From Camillea tinctor (Eukaryota > Ascomycota > Sordariomycetes > Xylariales > Xylariaceae): 64,000 nt of DNA. The translations under genes were made by a program, and so were the position numbers. Numbering within the stretch: the stretch's first letter is position 1; the number at the start of each line of letters is the position of its first letter. Below, in pieces: positions 1-12,399 of this stretch. The stretch spans positions 62,001 through 126,000 of the forward strand of contig MU394094.1 in the NCBI GenBank assembly GCA_022578605.1, read 5' to 3'. A model generated the notes under the pieces. It did no database searches, was not told where the DNA came from, and saw only the letters and a list, made by a program, of their open reading frames with translations.

Positions 1-1698
1 TTCTCATTGATCTTAGTTGTGTTAATATAAAAGGATAACGTGATATGCAATGGATCACAAATCGAGTCTTATAGATCTGATCTCACATTTTGGGCCTGGC
101 AACGGGATAATACAAGATGCATCATCGTCATATCTTGGAATTGCACGTGGTACGGCTGGTCCCTTCGGCGAGGTAAAAATTCAGAATGCTTACTTAGGAA
201 GGGACCGAAAATATCACCCCTGACAGATCGCGCATCAAAGATACCTACAGGTCAGTCTCGTCAACGAAACCAAGCGTTTTGACACTATTAAGGTGCTCCA
301 ACTTCCGCATAGTATTGCCTATTTCGGAAAAAAAAAGAGTGTGAAGCTATTCATCATTCGTCGGATGCGACTCTTGACTTCAGGTCTAGGTACCTGATCA
401 TGAAAGAGTTTATCCTGCCACGCCATCTCCTTATACATTAACATGCTCATCCCCGCCCCCTTTCCCCTACCTAACCTAGTATCTGCTTCCTCACTTTTTC
501 TAGAAATGAAGAACGCCTAGAGAGGCTAATTTCGTTAGTTCCTCCCATCTCCTTTTACAGCATTTTCATCCGAGCTCTAGCATTTTAGAAGCCCACCGCC
601 GCCCCGTCCCCCGCGGGGACCACTTCCCCAGGCTCGGAATCCGGGGTTGCGGGCTATATATTACGTACATCTTAGTAATTGGAATCTGTCGCGGTCCTCT
701 TTTAGGCATAAGTGGTGTCTACGTAACAGATACGCTACCCGACGAGGATCTATGTTGCAACGCCGCAGCTATAGTGGACCGTCAGCTCTCGAGTGGGTAT
801 GGGGTAATGGCCAACGACCGCCAAGAACTCTAAGGCCGTGGCCACTCACGACGAGTATATATCTGTTATGTGCGGTTTCCGTAATCTTGTACCAAACCTA
901 TCATTAGTTCCAGAGACGTTGATCGGGTTTTCGGGGCATCACTATAGGTTGTATACATATGGGGGCTTTAGTCCTTAGAGACTAATATACTAGTGTGGAT
1001 ATGGGGTAAGAAGAGGCGGAGCCGACTTAGTATTGTAAGTTGGCATTCAACCGCGTCTATCCGTCTACGATCAAGCCGTTTCTTGGCTACATAGCGTTAA
1101 GGGAACCTCCCAAAGGGAGTCATTAACCTAACGGGTCCTGGTAGAGGTAGAGACATGGGCCAGTATGAAGCTAAGAGCACGCAATGGTGATAGAAGACGA
1201 GGGGGCCTTGTGCGTAGGAGTGAACCCCCCTTGGGGTTTTCATCAATTCTAACAGGAATGGCAATTGTAAAATTCTCGGTATTCTTTAATGTTATAGTAT
1301 AGACTTTGAGGATTGTATTGGTTGAATGGAAACTCCAATGATTATACTGCCCATGATATTAAGTGAGACTAATTATACCATAAAAGTAGACTTATAGTCC
1401 AATGATCATGGAAGAGGGTAGAAGCCAAGATACGCGTAAACTTCTCCTTATCTACCCAAGTATCTAATGAACAGTAACTATATTTCATTAAGACATGGCT
1501 ATTAAAATAAGACTAGCTTAGATATTTATACACAACAATGGTATCACCAAATTCCTCCTGCATCACATTTTTCTATAATTTGTGGTCTACTATAATAGTG
1601 AGGTATTTCGTATTTTCTGCTTATTAGCTGATAGGGTGTCTACGACTTTTACCCGACCACATAATGATCGTAGACTGTAATGTAGTAATCGTAACTCC

Positions 1699-1747
1699 TT
1701 TTTTTTTCTTTTTAAAAAAAAAGAAGAAATAAAAAAAAGAGAAAAAA
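1699..1747. repeat. Oligo-T / oligo-A inverted low-complexity tract
   Basis: A T-rich run (about 1699-1713) is directly followed by an A-rich run (about 1714-1747), each interrupted by single C or G bases. The two halves are partly complementary and could form an AT hairpin. It lies far from any gene and has no evident function. Confidence 0.6.
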
Positions 1748-2402
1748 CCATATGACCTAGGAGAATTATCCCTGCGGTAGTGTCATTTTAGCCATTATGT
1801 ATGTGAAGAGTGATCTGCTAGATCATGAGTACACGGTAGTATGTACCTGATAGAAGGGAAAAAACGGGAGAAGGGGTCTTTTTCCAGTCATAAGAGACAG
1901 TATCACAAATACCTAATTACTGTTCTAGACTCTTGTACGACACTACCGTAACTATCTTAGACCTTGATAGGTCTCCTGTAGCACTTCTAGTAAATATGGT
2001 GCCGTGGCATGTATTCCCAACTAGAAGCGTGACTGACGTATTGAGGCTTCCCCCTATCCTGGTAAGCCCAAGCCCAAGTGACAAGGTGCCATCATGACGA
2101 TTGCGCTTAGCCAATGCAAATAGAGAAGACATGCCTGATTTAGAGCTTCATCATAATTAACTATAAAGTTATATATAGCGTAAATAGATAATATCTACTG
2201 CCATGATGTGTCGTCAAGTAGGGACTTTAGGTATACACAATCATCAAGATAGAACCTCGGAAAAGCGATAGTTTGCTGCAAGTTGGTTAGAAATACGTAT
2301 CTCTAATACTTTGAAATCTGGTAGGAGTTCGCTCGTTATAACTTTCTTCGTATATTAAGATATATAGGTTAGCTGAGCCCTAGCTAGAGCACGTCCCTTG
2401 CT

Positions 2403-2404
<2 letters not shown>

Positions 2405-2441
<37 letters not shown>
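2405..2441. repeat. 37-nt oligo-T tract
   Basis: An uninterrupted run of T, the longest homopolymer in the window. It could be simple slippage or the poly-A tail of a minus-strand non-LTR retroelement or processed copy whose body would lie to the right. I found no target-site duplication and no reverse transcriptase motif, so the second reading is unsupported. Confidence 0.75.
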
Positions 2442-2442
<1 letters not shown>

Positions 2443-5400
2443 GTGGTTTTTGGGTTATATGGGTTTATAAATCAAGGCAACCTGGGCCGGTCCAGCCAGA
2501 TTAGCTTGGTGTTTTCTAGTCAAATCATAATAAATGTATTAATTTTCATGATAAAGAATCCATGCAGTAGATTTCAAATCATTATACTCCCATACATAGG
2601 TATATCTGCTGGTGCCCTAGGGAGCTTTCATGCATATAACGAGTGTAGCGTATCACGACTACCCCTCGCAGTAAGTGTTAGGACAAACCTAAGTAGCAAG
2701 TCATTCCAAGGAGCATAGGAGCAAGTCGAGAATGTGGATATTAGACTGGTCATTGGAGTTACGGGATCATGATTACAACTGCATAGGCAGTTGTTGGATA
2801 ATTATCTACTGCCTGTCTCAAGTCTGATTGGTGCAACTCCGTCACATGGAAACACAATGGCACAAACGCAGTGATTAACATGAAATGGGCATGTAACTAT
2901 GTATAGCTGAAGTTCTAAATTACACTCGTGCTGTTGCTTACACGTACACAATGTACTTCGTAGTACCTGCACTACAAATATCGGGTCTGGGCTTGGGCAC
3001 TCTGGGTTACCTTATGGGGTGATTATGATCTTGGGGGCGTTGAACTGCCATCTTCTGAAATGGATCGACTTGGTCCGTTGAGAGGGGAACTTGCTTGCCA
3101 GGTGCATCAGAATTAATTGTCAAATTGCATGCTTCTGTGTTTGCCTGTCAATGTTACAAATGGATGTAAGTATACGACCTTGGCTAACAGTCCTCGCTGA
3201 CCAGCTGAACCTGAGATGGCTGATAATCTGTGATTTTTTTTTTGGGGGGGGGGGATGAAACGCTGATCAATCATGCCGAATGCCTGTGTGTGATATTATG
3301 ATAGTTCCTGATAATTAAGTCACTTCGTCTATATGGGAGTTATGAAGACGTTTGTCAGCGAAAAAATTAAAATAAAATAAAATATATTAATCAGGAATAG
3401 GTGTTAAGAGGGGGGGTTGATGATCTCTCGAGCACCTAACTCCCAATGAGTGGAACAACTATCTTGCCAGGGGCATTTATTTCATTATTTAGAAATGCCC
3501 ATTGCCTTCTCACCAATATGAGAGTGATCGAATAGTCCGGTCAGACAGATTTTAATCAAATACCTATAGAGAGAGGGCGGCTCAGAGACCATACCCTCAC
3601 GCCTAGCCCGCGTACCTACTTCATCAATAGAGCTGAGAGTAAGTTGTCACCATCGAGTCTACTATCACCCGTCGTATACATATTAAGGCCCCACCCCATA
3701 GATGCATAGTCACCCATACTAATAAGCACTTTAAAGCGGCTTACTTGATCGATGAGGTCCCCAGACCCCAGAACCGGTTGTCCCGTTCGAATCCCGACCC
3801 TATGGTTCATAGCTCGGGGCCTATGCGGTAATTGGACATAAACCCGTATTAGGAATTCTTCTCTTTTGCGCACCTACGTTATTTTGGCATAATGCTACTT
3901 TCTTATCTCCCGGGGCATCTGCAAATGAGGATGTCTTATCAAAATGTATGATATATGAGCATGCTAGGTTGCATTTTGTGAGCAGCCGGTTATTGGCATC
4001 GACAGGGGAAGGAGAGGAGGGGCTGAAGATAGGGTTGTATGTCGTATGGAATCTAGATCATGATATGTATTTTAAACAGCACCTCTCAGCTGGCGTTTCT
4101 ATCAGCCAAGCGAAGCATGATGCAATGCAAGAAGCAAACATTATATATATTTAGCTTGGCGTTAAACAAGTAGCGTCTTAGATGGGTTCTTTAAGCCGGC
4201 AACTTAGAGAACGAAAGAGGGAATGGAGAGAGGGAAAAGGTTCTTTGTTACCTACCTACATACCTGAGTTCTACGGTTGCTGGCATTAAATATATGCGCA
4301 AAACAACTCCTGTCACGCCCAGGTTTGAACAATAACCGGATGAAGAGTATTCCAAGCCACTCGTACATATACTAATGCCGGTGCTGTCAAGCACATATCC
4401 TCTATAATATATTGGAGAGTACCGTTCTTGCGACAGGTGCAGTTATCCCGTGGGTGTTTGTTATATACCGTAAAATGGCTTGCAATGGCATGTCTTATAA
4501 CAGAGGAAAAAGGGGAGTGGGTGAGGGAGAAACTCTTCCTCTCGTGTAGCCTGTGAGATGTATCCCATCATCTATCCACGATACCGAGAATGGAAAGTCT
4601 CTCTTTAACATCTAATTGGGTAACTTTGGGCGAAAATAGACCTCTTCTGCTTGGTTGGTAGGTTGATAACTTGATTCTGCTGAATCAACGAAGAACTGAT
4701 TAATAAAGAACTCTTAAAGAGCTATGGAATATTAAATCATCTGGTTGCAGCCTGTTTACGTACTTTTACATCGTAAACTACTATCATGATTCCTCATACT
4801 TGCTGCATAAAGCGTCTTCGCTAACCTCCTCTTGCGCTTTGATCCTTATCAGAGAAGCCCACCCGCCGAGATGCTGGCTCGTTGTTCTTGGTTTCGGTCT
4901 TGTGCGCCACATCCCGGACCCTTACTCGGCACTTCTTTTGTTTCTCCACTATCCAGGTGTTGTTCGTCACCCCCGTTTTCCCGTTTCGCCATTACGTATA
5001 TCGTATGAATGCGCACGCCATAGTCCGAATCGGATACGATTCACCTGTACTGTGGTGATATTTGATGGACGTTGCAAGCACGACGGGGTCGATTCTACTG
5101 AAAAAAGCGTACCTCGTCAGGAATAATTACAGATAGGCCAGCTAGGTGCTGACTGTGTTGAGATGGAGATATTGACGACGTACTGGTAGCTGGAAAAGAA
5201 AATGCCGTGGGCTTGTTATGTTACCATTCCTCCGAACATGGCTCGTTTTAGTAAGTCCTCCGTTGATCTGGTTGTTCACTGACCAACCTCCTACATGCAC
5301 AGAGTATCAAGACCAAGCATGACGGCCAATGATGCGATATAATAGGGTTAAGCGAAAGACATACCCACGATATCAGAATCAATCCTTGCTACTAGTTGAA

Positions 5401-5859
5401 CGTTATTGGGAGTAGTGAAGTTTATCTATTGTCTTTTAGGTTCTAGAAAAAAAGTAATATGTCTCACGACCACCTTTTTATTCTCGGTACGCGCCGCCCC
5501 TTATGGAAGGTCGCCTGGGGGTCACAGCAAGCCCCATCAAGACTGCGGGATGCCGATGTACTCTTATCCGCTTGTCTTCTAGGCGCCAGAAGTAGAAGGC
5601 AATGTGTTTCTATCTGTGACAGGTCTGCCAACTTATTCTTCTCATTCTTTTTACCTTCCGGCGTGTTCCATCATGCATACGCGTACTGGGTTTCCCGAAT
5701 GATGTGGGGACTTGACAACAGCTCTATACTCTACTCGGTACCAAAACTATATCATAATATAAATCGCCCGGAATCAACTGTGAAGAGCGTCTGGCTACTC
5801 TCTTCTTAACTCCCTAAACTTTATCAATAGCCCATCGGATCACTCTCCTGCCCAGCGCC

Positions 5860-7433
5860 ATGGTGAACACCATCGAAGGCCAGAAACCCATGATGTCCCA
5901 GGGCGTGGATGAGAAGTCCGACTTGGATGCCTATCGTAACAGTGATCTCGACTCACCGATGAGTGGTCATATTGAAACGTACGTCGTTTTCATTGCTCTG
6001 ATAATTGTTCTGCACTAATCTAGTACGGCTTTGACCTTATTATTGTCTAGTGATCTCAATGTCACCGAGAACGATCTGGCCGAGGCCAAGGAATTGGCTT
6101 CGACGTTAACTCTCGAGGAGGTTCGACCTATGATGGAAAAGGTTCTATCTATCCATGAGAACGATCCAAACTTTCCGTTTATCATCATTGAGCGAATCAG
6201 GGCATTCCTGGGTAAGCATTATGGCATATTATAGCCGTTCGGTGGAGCTGGAGCTAAACAAATACTCGCTCTAAGGCAATGATGACATCTTCGAAAACCC
6301 TGGGAAGCATGCTGTTCTCATTGGGGAAATGAAGCTTGAGGCTGCCCTGATCACTATCAACAGCCCCTATGCTGAGGTGCGCGCTGTTGTCGATAACCAT
6401 GACGATGTTAACATGCCCTGTGGAACTCTTCGTGCCTGGGGTTTAGGAATGATGTTTTCTCTCCTGCTAGCCTTCATAAACCAGTTGTTCTCGATTCGCC
6501 AGCCTCCAATCACGGTCCAGGCAAATGTTGCCCAGCTGCTAGCCTATCCCCTAGGAAAGGCGTGTGAGAAGCTGCTACCTGACGTTGGCTTTACTCTCTG
6601 GGGTGTTCGGCATAGCCTGAACCCTGGTCCCTTTTCTAGAAAGGAACATAGTAAGGAAATTTTGAGATTAGGATGATTCTGTTCGCTGCTTCACAAAACA
6701 ATGTTTGATGCTCTATTATTATTCAAGCGATTGTTTTAACTACGATGGAAAAGAGATGACCCCTAACTTGCGTTGAACAGTGCTAATCACGATAATGGCA
6801 AATGTGTCGTGGAATTATCCTTACACGAACAACATCGTCTGGGTACAGTATCTGCCGAACTACTTTAACCAGAGATACGCGGGACAGTTTGGATATCAAA
6901 TTCTCGTTGCCCTTAGCACCAACTTCATCGGCTACGGTATGGCAGGTATCATCCGTCGGTTCTTGGTGTATCCATCGCACTGCGTCTGGCCAGCCTCTTT
7001 GGTGACGATCGCTCTTAATTCTGCTTTCCACAATGAGAAGAACAACGATGCACCGGTTATGGGCCCATTCCGCAAGGCATTCACAATTTCGCGGATAAAG
7101 TTCTTTGGATTTACGTTCGCCGCAATGTTTGTTTACTTCTGGTTCCCTAATTATATCTTCACGGCCCTCAGCATTTTCAGCTGGATGACATGGATTTCTC
7201 CAAACAACTTGAATCTTTCCACCATCACCGGATTTAATAATGGACTGGGAATCAATCCTTGGCCTACCTGGGACTGGAATACTTTGCTTTTTGATCAGGT
7301 CAGTCTCGAAAGAAATAATACTATCCTATCCACCCCTTCTATTTTAGACCCCGAGCGGCGAGAAGAGTGAAAAGAAAAACTAAAAACTAAAAAAACCACC
7401 TACCTACGATGAGCGAAAAGAACCCGATTTGGG

Positions 7434-7481
<48 letters not shown>

Positions 7482-9154
7482 CACTAACCACTAATCATAT
7501 CCCAGACGGACCCCTTAATGATACCCTTCTTCTCAACCTTCAATAAGTTCATCGGAGCCTGCATCTCTGCGGCCGTGATCGCGGCGTTCTGGTATACAAA
7601 TGCGTATAACACGGGATACCTGCCGGTTAACTCGAATCGGGTTTTTGACAACCGGGGCGCGATATACAACGTCAGCAACGCGGTGGACGAGCATGGGCTC
7701 TTCGACGCGGCCAAGTACGAGGTGTACTCTTTTCCCTTTCTCACCGCCGGTAGCCTGGTCGTCTACCTCTTCTTTTTCGGTATTTATGCGTCCGTCATCT
7801 CGTACGCCTACCTTTACCATCGTCACGAGATTATAATGGGGTTTCGCAACTTTATCGGGAGTTTTCGCAAGGGCGGAGATGACAAACTAGTGCTATACCA
7901 GGACGTACATAATCGGCTCATGTCTCACTATGCGGAGGTGCCGGAGTGGTGGTACACTATCGTGCTGGTAGGCCTTCCCTTACATCCTAGAAATCTGGAT
8001 TTCAAGAAGGATATAGGGCACAAGAGAGAGAGAGAGAGAGAAAACTAATAATATAATCATTGCAGGTAATAGCCATAGCCTTCGGTTGCGTCGGTATCTC
8101 AGCATGGGAAACATACACGTCCCCGGGTGTCGTGTTCTACGGTCTGGCGTTGTGTGTGATTTTTGTCGTGCCCATCGGCATTATCAAGGCTATGACGGGG
8201 GTTGAAGTGACGCTCAACGTTCTAGCCGAGTTCATCGGCGGGTCTTGGGTTCAGGGGAATGCGTTGGCTATGAACTACTTCAAGAGCTACGGCTACATCA
8301 CTTGCTCTCGTGAGTTTTCTTCTTCCCTCCTTTTATAAATATGGATAGGGTGCTTGTATGAGCCTGTGAGAGAGCGTAGGGAAAAGGGGGATAAAAGTGA
8401 AAAGAAAAGGAAAACTACTAACCCCTGATATCCTTCTCCTACATTAGACGCCCTCTGGTTTTCCAACGACCTGAAGCTAGCGCACTACGTCAAGATCCCC
8501 CCGCGCCAAACCTTCGCTGCGCAGATGGCCGGCACCTTGATATCTACTTTCGTGTGCACCGGTGTCCTCAATTTCCAGATGAATCGGATCCCCGGTGTTT
8601 GCACCGTCGACGCGCCGAACCGTTTCACCTGCCCTGGGACAAACACCTTCTTTACCGCCTCTGTGCTCTGGGGTACTGTCGGGCCCGTCAAAGTCTTCGG
8701 CCGCGGTGGCATGTATACATGGCTCCTCGCTGGGTTTCCCGTAGGCTTCGCTGTGCCCATCATGGTATACTATGCGAATAAGCGATGGGGCCGTAGCCGG
8801 CCGTGGATGCGGCAAATTCACCCCGTGGCATTGTTCTATGGCGCTTTGAGTTGGGCACCGTACAACCTTTCATACATATGGCCAGCGGTGCCAATCGCGT
8901 GGGTGTCGTGGGTGTGGCTTAAGGCTCGGTACGTGGGCTTGTGGTCTAAGTACAACTTCGTGCTGTCAGCGTCGTTTAGTTGTGCCGTCGCCGTCGCCGC
9001 CATCATTATCTTTTTCTCTCTACAGTGGACCGAGATCGAGATAGACTGGTGGGGTAATAGGGTAACTAGCCAGGGTTGCGAGGGCACTGCTTGTACGCGA
9101 CTCACGGTTAAGGAGGGTGAATATTTTGGTCCGCGATATGGTGATTTCCATTAA
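5860..9154 (+). CDS. OPT-family oligopeptide transporter
   Basis: Proton-coupled plasma-membrane importer of small peptides (OPT/PTR2-independent family) by homology. Seven exons: 5860-5978, 6051-6211, 6276-6650, 6781-7298, 7506-7967, 8066-8309, 8448-9154, giving 861 residues, a normal length for the family. The diagnostic cytoplasmic signature NSPYAEVRAVVDNHDD is in exon 3, followed by many hydrophobic helices. The family-typical GTVGPVKVFGRGGMYTWLL and RPWMRQIHPV segments lie in exon 7. The hydrophilic N-terminus (MVNTIEGQ) fits a cytosolic tail, and the start is the first ATG in frame with exon 2. Intron 1 has two in-frame acceptors 27 nt apart (6023 and 6050); I used 6050. Introns 4 and 5 carry AG microsatellites. 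It runs convergently toward the splicing-factor gene downstream. Substrate (tetra-/pentapeptide, glutathione or metal chelate) cannot be told from sequence. Confidence 0.93.
7437..7478. repeat. (AG)21 microsatellite in OPT intron 4
   Basis: A perfect 42-nt AG dinucleotide run inside the 207-bp fourth intron (7299-7505) of the OPT gene. A second, shorter AG run (8023-8040) sits near the 3' end of the next intron, upstream of its acceptor at 8065. Both are probably length-polymorphic between strains. Confidence 0.9.
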
Positions 9155-9513
9155 AGAGGGAAAGGCAAAGAGGGAAGAAGATGGGGTAATAAGCGATTTT
9201 CTCTATAATGTGAATGTAGTGTATATGGTTGATGACTTGGCTATGCCATAGTCCCTTCGAAACTTTTACTGCTCATATAGCGTAATATTGAGGTTATTTG
9301 ACTGGACGACGCTTCAGAAGAGGAGCATTTACGTACCAACCCTAGAGAGTAAGGATCAATATCACCAGACATGGATAGGTTAGACTATCATAGTACACGA
9401 GGATGTAGGTAACAATCAATGGATGCTACCAGAGATTGCTTGTCTTTATCATTATTGTTAGATATATACCACAGTATTAATTATGCTCGATGATATGTTA
9501 TAGCAAGCTATCT
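9155..9513. other. Convergent intergenic spacer
   Basis: About 360 bases between the stop codons of the OPT transporter (+) and the TFP11-like gene (-). It must hold both 3' untranslated regions and polyadenylation sites. AT-rich, with no further gene seen. Confidence 0.7.
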
Positions 9514-12348
9514 TTACCTCCTTGCTGCCTGTTCGACCTCCGCATATAAGGGCTCGAACAATAATCCCCAATCGTCTTTCGTATCTCTCCTGAGCTCCAT
9601 ATTGGTCTTTCTTGACTCGACGGCTAGGATATCGCCACCTTTGAAATAAGCGAGCACACCACCTTTGCCGTCCATGCGGGCCGTGATACGGAAGTAATGT
9701 TTGCCCGCCTCGTTGGCCTTGCGAACAGGTATGAATTGTAAGTCGTTTTCCTGGCACCAGTCCTCCACTTCATCGCGGAAGGTGGGCTCTGGTTTCTCCA
9801 TAGGCTGTGATGGTAGTTGCATGGGGGTAACCTCTTCTGCTTTTGGTTTGCGCGGGTGAGATTTGGGTTGATGCGCAGGTAAGCCGTCTGGCCGCGAGAG
9901 TTTCTGGACGTCGTCGCCTAGGTCGAGGGCTTTTTCGATCATGGCATTGCCCTTCCTAAACTCGGCTGCGATGCTCTCCAGAGATGAGATTTCTGTTGGG
10001 AAGACTTGCTCCTCCCACCATTGAAACCAAGCGCCTATTTCTTCGTAATTGGCTTCGCTGCTCGTGAGCCACTGGTAGAGCACTTCATGCCACATTGGGA
10101 ATACTTCGGCGACAATGACTTCTGCCACCATTGAGGTAGATATGATGTCAGTCCACTTGAGGGAACCATTGAGTATCTCCAGGTAAGGTTCTTGATCAGT
10201 TGGATCAACGCGAAAGTTGGTACGTAGATATCGTGCCATACTCGGGAGAATATGGTGCATAACGAGGGGTTTCCATTGGTCTTGGGACTTAGACGGACGG
10301 AAAACATCTTTCCATTGTTTCAGTCCAGGGATGACCCCCTTTTCAAACTCCCAGACATCGATTAGTTGCCGGAACTTACGCCTAACGTCGGCGACCAGGC
10401 CGGTACCTTTCGGTTCAAGGTGGTGGGCGGGCAAGTGCTGGAGCCAGGGGAATAGCCATAGATGCGGTAGGTTGTGCTGTTTCTTTTTCGGCCTCCAATT
10501 CCCGATAGCATCATTAAGGCGTCTAACCACTTGCTCAAGCAGCTGGGAGCGGACGAACGCTGGGAAGAGCGGCTCCCATTTATCAAAGACTGCTAAGAGG
10601 GGAGCTGGATCGTACACATCCCAGGTCTGAGAAACAACGGTAACTAGCTTGGGGAAAAGTAGTTTGTATATCATGCTTTCATAGACAGTGGTTGATTTCT
10701 GATGATGTCGATGGGTACCATCAATTTCGGTGTCTTCCCATTTTGCTACTGCACGGCCATTGGCATCCTTGTTCTTTAGGCCAAGGAGCCCTTGGATATC
10801 CGACAAGTCGGATGCGAAGTTGCCCAGTTTTGGATCATCAAGCGGTTGCCAACCCTGAACTGCCTCACGCAGAAAGGGATGAATAGCGGCTACCGCGATG
10901 CTGGCTAGTTCCTCGCTATGAACGGAGGAGTTGGACTGGGCCTGTTTCAAGCCAGCGATGACGGGGTCCCATTGTTGATCGCGCGCAGCCTGCGAGATCT
11001 CGTCTAAGACTTCGGAGAAGAGCTTCAGCACCGAGAACTCGCTCTCGAGCTCATCTAGTTCCTGCTCGCGTTGACGGGTCTCCATATCCAACCACGCTTT
11101 CCTTTCACCTAGACTTTTCCACTCCTCCACAAACGCGGTAAGGTCACCCTGGGCTCGCCTTGCTAGTTTACGAGCCTCTGTCTGTTCTACTAGTTCGGTG
11201 CCAGCTGTGGGAGTCAAGAGCCCTGAACCAGAGGTCAACAGCTTCTGGTCCCGTCCGGTCATATCCAAAATAGGCGCGAAAGCGTCGGGTATGTGCAGGC
11301 CCGGTGCTGCCTTCTGTATATCCCCCGTGGTCAAGTATTTCGTCTTCGGTCTCCTCGGCGTGCTTGCGCCACTGGCGGTTCTGCTATCTAATCCCTTCTT
11401 CTTCTTTTCACGCTTTGCTTTCTTTCTCTCTTCGTCTGAGTCCACGACCTCTTCGCCTCGCATGCGCGCCTGACGCTTCTCCTCCTTCCGCTCCTGTGTG
11501 GATTTCTCCTTGACAGCACCCAGACCAACACCCTGTGGACGCAATGTGGCCTCAATGATGACGTTACGACCCTGGCCCTGAGCACCAAGACCTTGTCCCT
11601 CGACATAACCCATTTTGGCCATCATGCGCGCGGCGAATGATTTGGCTTTCCCCCCGCCCGCGCCTCCACCTCCAGCTCCGAAGGCGCTAGGCTTGGGAGT
11701 CTGGGATGCGGTTGGCGATTCATCCCGGATGTTCGCTTTGAGTACGGGCTCGTTAGAGGAGGAGGGGACAAAACCTTTTCCTAAAGGATTACTCCCGTCG
11801 TATCTGGATTTGATACCGGTTGACTTGGTGGGCGTCCCTTGAGCCTGGGTCGGGGGTGTCCAGCCTAGGCCTTGGGCTTGAGGGCGGAAGCCAAGGCCGA
11901 CTCCAGCCATGGCCTCACCAGCATCATCGTCCTCATCATCCTCGTCCTCGTAGCTATCCTGCCCCTGGGGTTCTGACACTTTCGCGCCTAGGCCAGGTCG
12001 AGCGTCGTCTTCGTCTTCGTCTTCGTCATCGTTGTCGGCCATTTCCTCATTCATATTCTGCTGGCCAGCAGATACAAATGTCATGTTCTTGTGTCGCAGG
12101 TCTTTCTTGGACTTCCAGCGTCTTCCGGGACCATCGTCTTCGCTGTCAGAACCAAATATGCCTAGGGCGGCGCTTTCTTTTGCGTTGCGGCCGGTTCTCC
12201 GTCGTTTACGAGGGTTGTAGTCGAGAAAGTCATCATCGCGAGGGTCGACAGATGGGTTCATATAATCTTCATTTTCATTTTCATCGTCGTCGGAAGAAGA
12301 GTAGGCTGCAGCATCGGCTTTGGATATGCTGGCTGGATCGAACGACAT
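9514..12348 (-). CDS. TFP11/Ntr1-like G-patch spliceosome disassembly factor
   Basis: Intronless, 944 residues. The orthologues TFIP11 (animals) and Ntr1/Spp382 (yeast) recruit and activate the DEAH helicase Prp43 through a G-patch to dismantle the intron-lariat spliceosome in the nucleus. Visible here: an acidic, serine-rich N-terminal TIP_N region with a basic KRRRTGR patch (about residue 48), long D/E tracts (about 105-145), and a glycine-rich linker. The G-patch follows at about 236-283 (core MAKMGYVEGQGLGAQGQG). Then come a KR-rich charged segment and a long helical GCFC-type domain (about 390-800) with conserved tryptophans. The start ATG at 12348 opens the canonical SFDPASISKADA beginning. 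The leader carries an AG microsatellite just upstream. High confidence in family; the Prp43 partnership is inferred from the family. Confidence 0.93.
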   Translation of the reverse strand: MSFDPASISKADAAAYSSSDDDENENEDYMNPSVDPRDDDFLDYNPRKRRRTGRNAKESAALGIFGSDSEDDGPGRRWKSKKDLRHKNMTFVSAGQQNMNEEMADNDDEDEDEDDARPGLGAKVSEPQGQDSYEDEDDEDDDAGEAMAGVGLGFRPQAQGLGWTPPTQAQGTPTKSTGIKSRYDGSNPLGKGFVPSSSNEPVLKANIRDESPTASQTPKPSAFGAGGGGAGGGKAKSFAARMMAKMGYVEGQGLGAQGQGRNVIIEATLRPQGVGLGAVKEKSTQERKEEKRQARMRGEEVVDSDEERKKAKREKKKKGLDSRTASGASTPRRPKTKYLTTGDIQKAAPGLHIPDAFAPILDMTGRDQKLLTSGSGLLTPTAGTELVEQTEARKLARRAQGDLTAFVEEWKSLGERKAWLDMETRQREQELDELESEFSVLKLFSEVLDEISQAARDQQWDPVIAGLKQAQSNSSVHSEELASIAVAAIHPFLREAVQGWQPLDDPKLGNFASDLSDIQGLLGLKNKDANGRAVAKWEDTEIDGTHRHHQKSTTVYESMIYKLLFPKLVTVVSQTWDVYDPAPLLAVFDKWEPLFPAFVRSQLLEQVVRRLNDAIGNWRPKKKQHNLPHLWLFPWLQHLPAHHLEPKGTGLVADVRRKFRQLIDVWEFEKGVIPGLKQWKDVFRPSKSQDQWKPLVMHHILPSMARYLRTNFRVDPTDQEPYLEILNGSLKWTDIISTSMVAEVIVAEVFPMWHEVLYQWLTSSEANYEEIGAWFQWWEEQVFPTEISSLESIAAEFRKGNAMIEKALDLGDDVQKLSRPDGLPAHQPKSHPRKPKAEEVTPMQLPSQPMEKPEPTFRDEVEDWCQENDLQFIPVRKANEAGKHYFRITARMDGKGGVLAYFKGGDILAVESRKTNMELRRDTKDDWGLLFEPLYAEVEQAARR

Positions 12349-12361
12349 GTTTGCGACGGGT

Positions 12362-12399
<38 letters not shown>

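Larger units (their letters stand above)
1..5859. other. Gene-empty, AT-rich intergenic block
   Basis: No reading frame here resembles a known protein. The open frames are all under about 120 codons, lack splice-compatible neighbours and have no recognisable motif. The stretch contains homopolymer runs, including a 37-nt oligo-T tract and a T/G run near 3235-3254, and many stops in all frames. The last few hundred bases before 5860 must hold the promoter and 5' leader of the OPT transporter, but I see no decisive element. Decayed repeats are possible but none could be identified. Confidence 0.6.

Noticed and set aside
3780..3800. GTTCGAATCC, a match to the tRNA B-box
   Set aside because: The bases around it do not form a T-stem and no A-box, anticodon stem or acceptor stem can be folded around it.
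3616..3873. 85-codon minus-strand frame
   Set aside because: Somewhat protein-like but no recognisable family, no neighbouring exons, and isolated in an empty block.
4800..5809. Two plus-strand frames of 108 and 116 codons before the OPT gene
   Set aside because: No recognisable motif, no splice link to each other or to the OPT exons, and composition typical of unselected DNA.
11820..12398. 192-codon plus-strand open frame
   Set aside because: Antisense to the acidic N-terminus of the TFP11-like protein; its sequence is R/S/L-rich from repetitive GAN codons read backwards and ends in the AG microsatellite.
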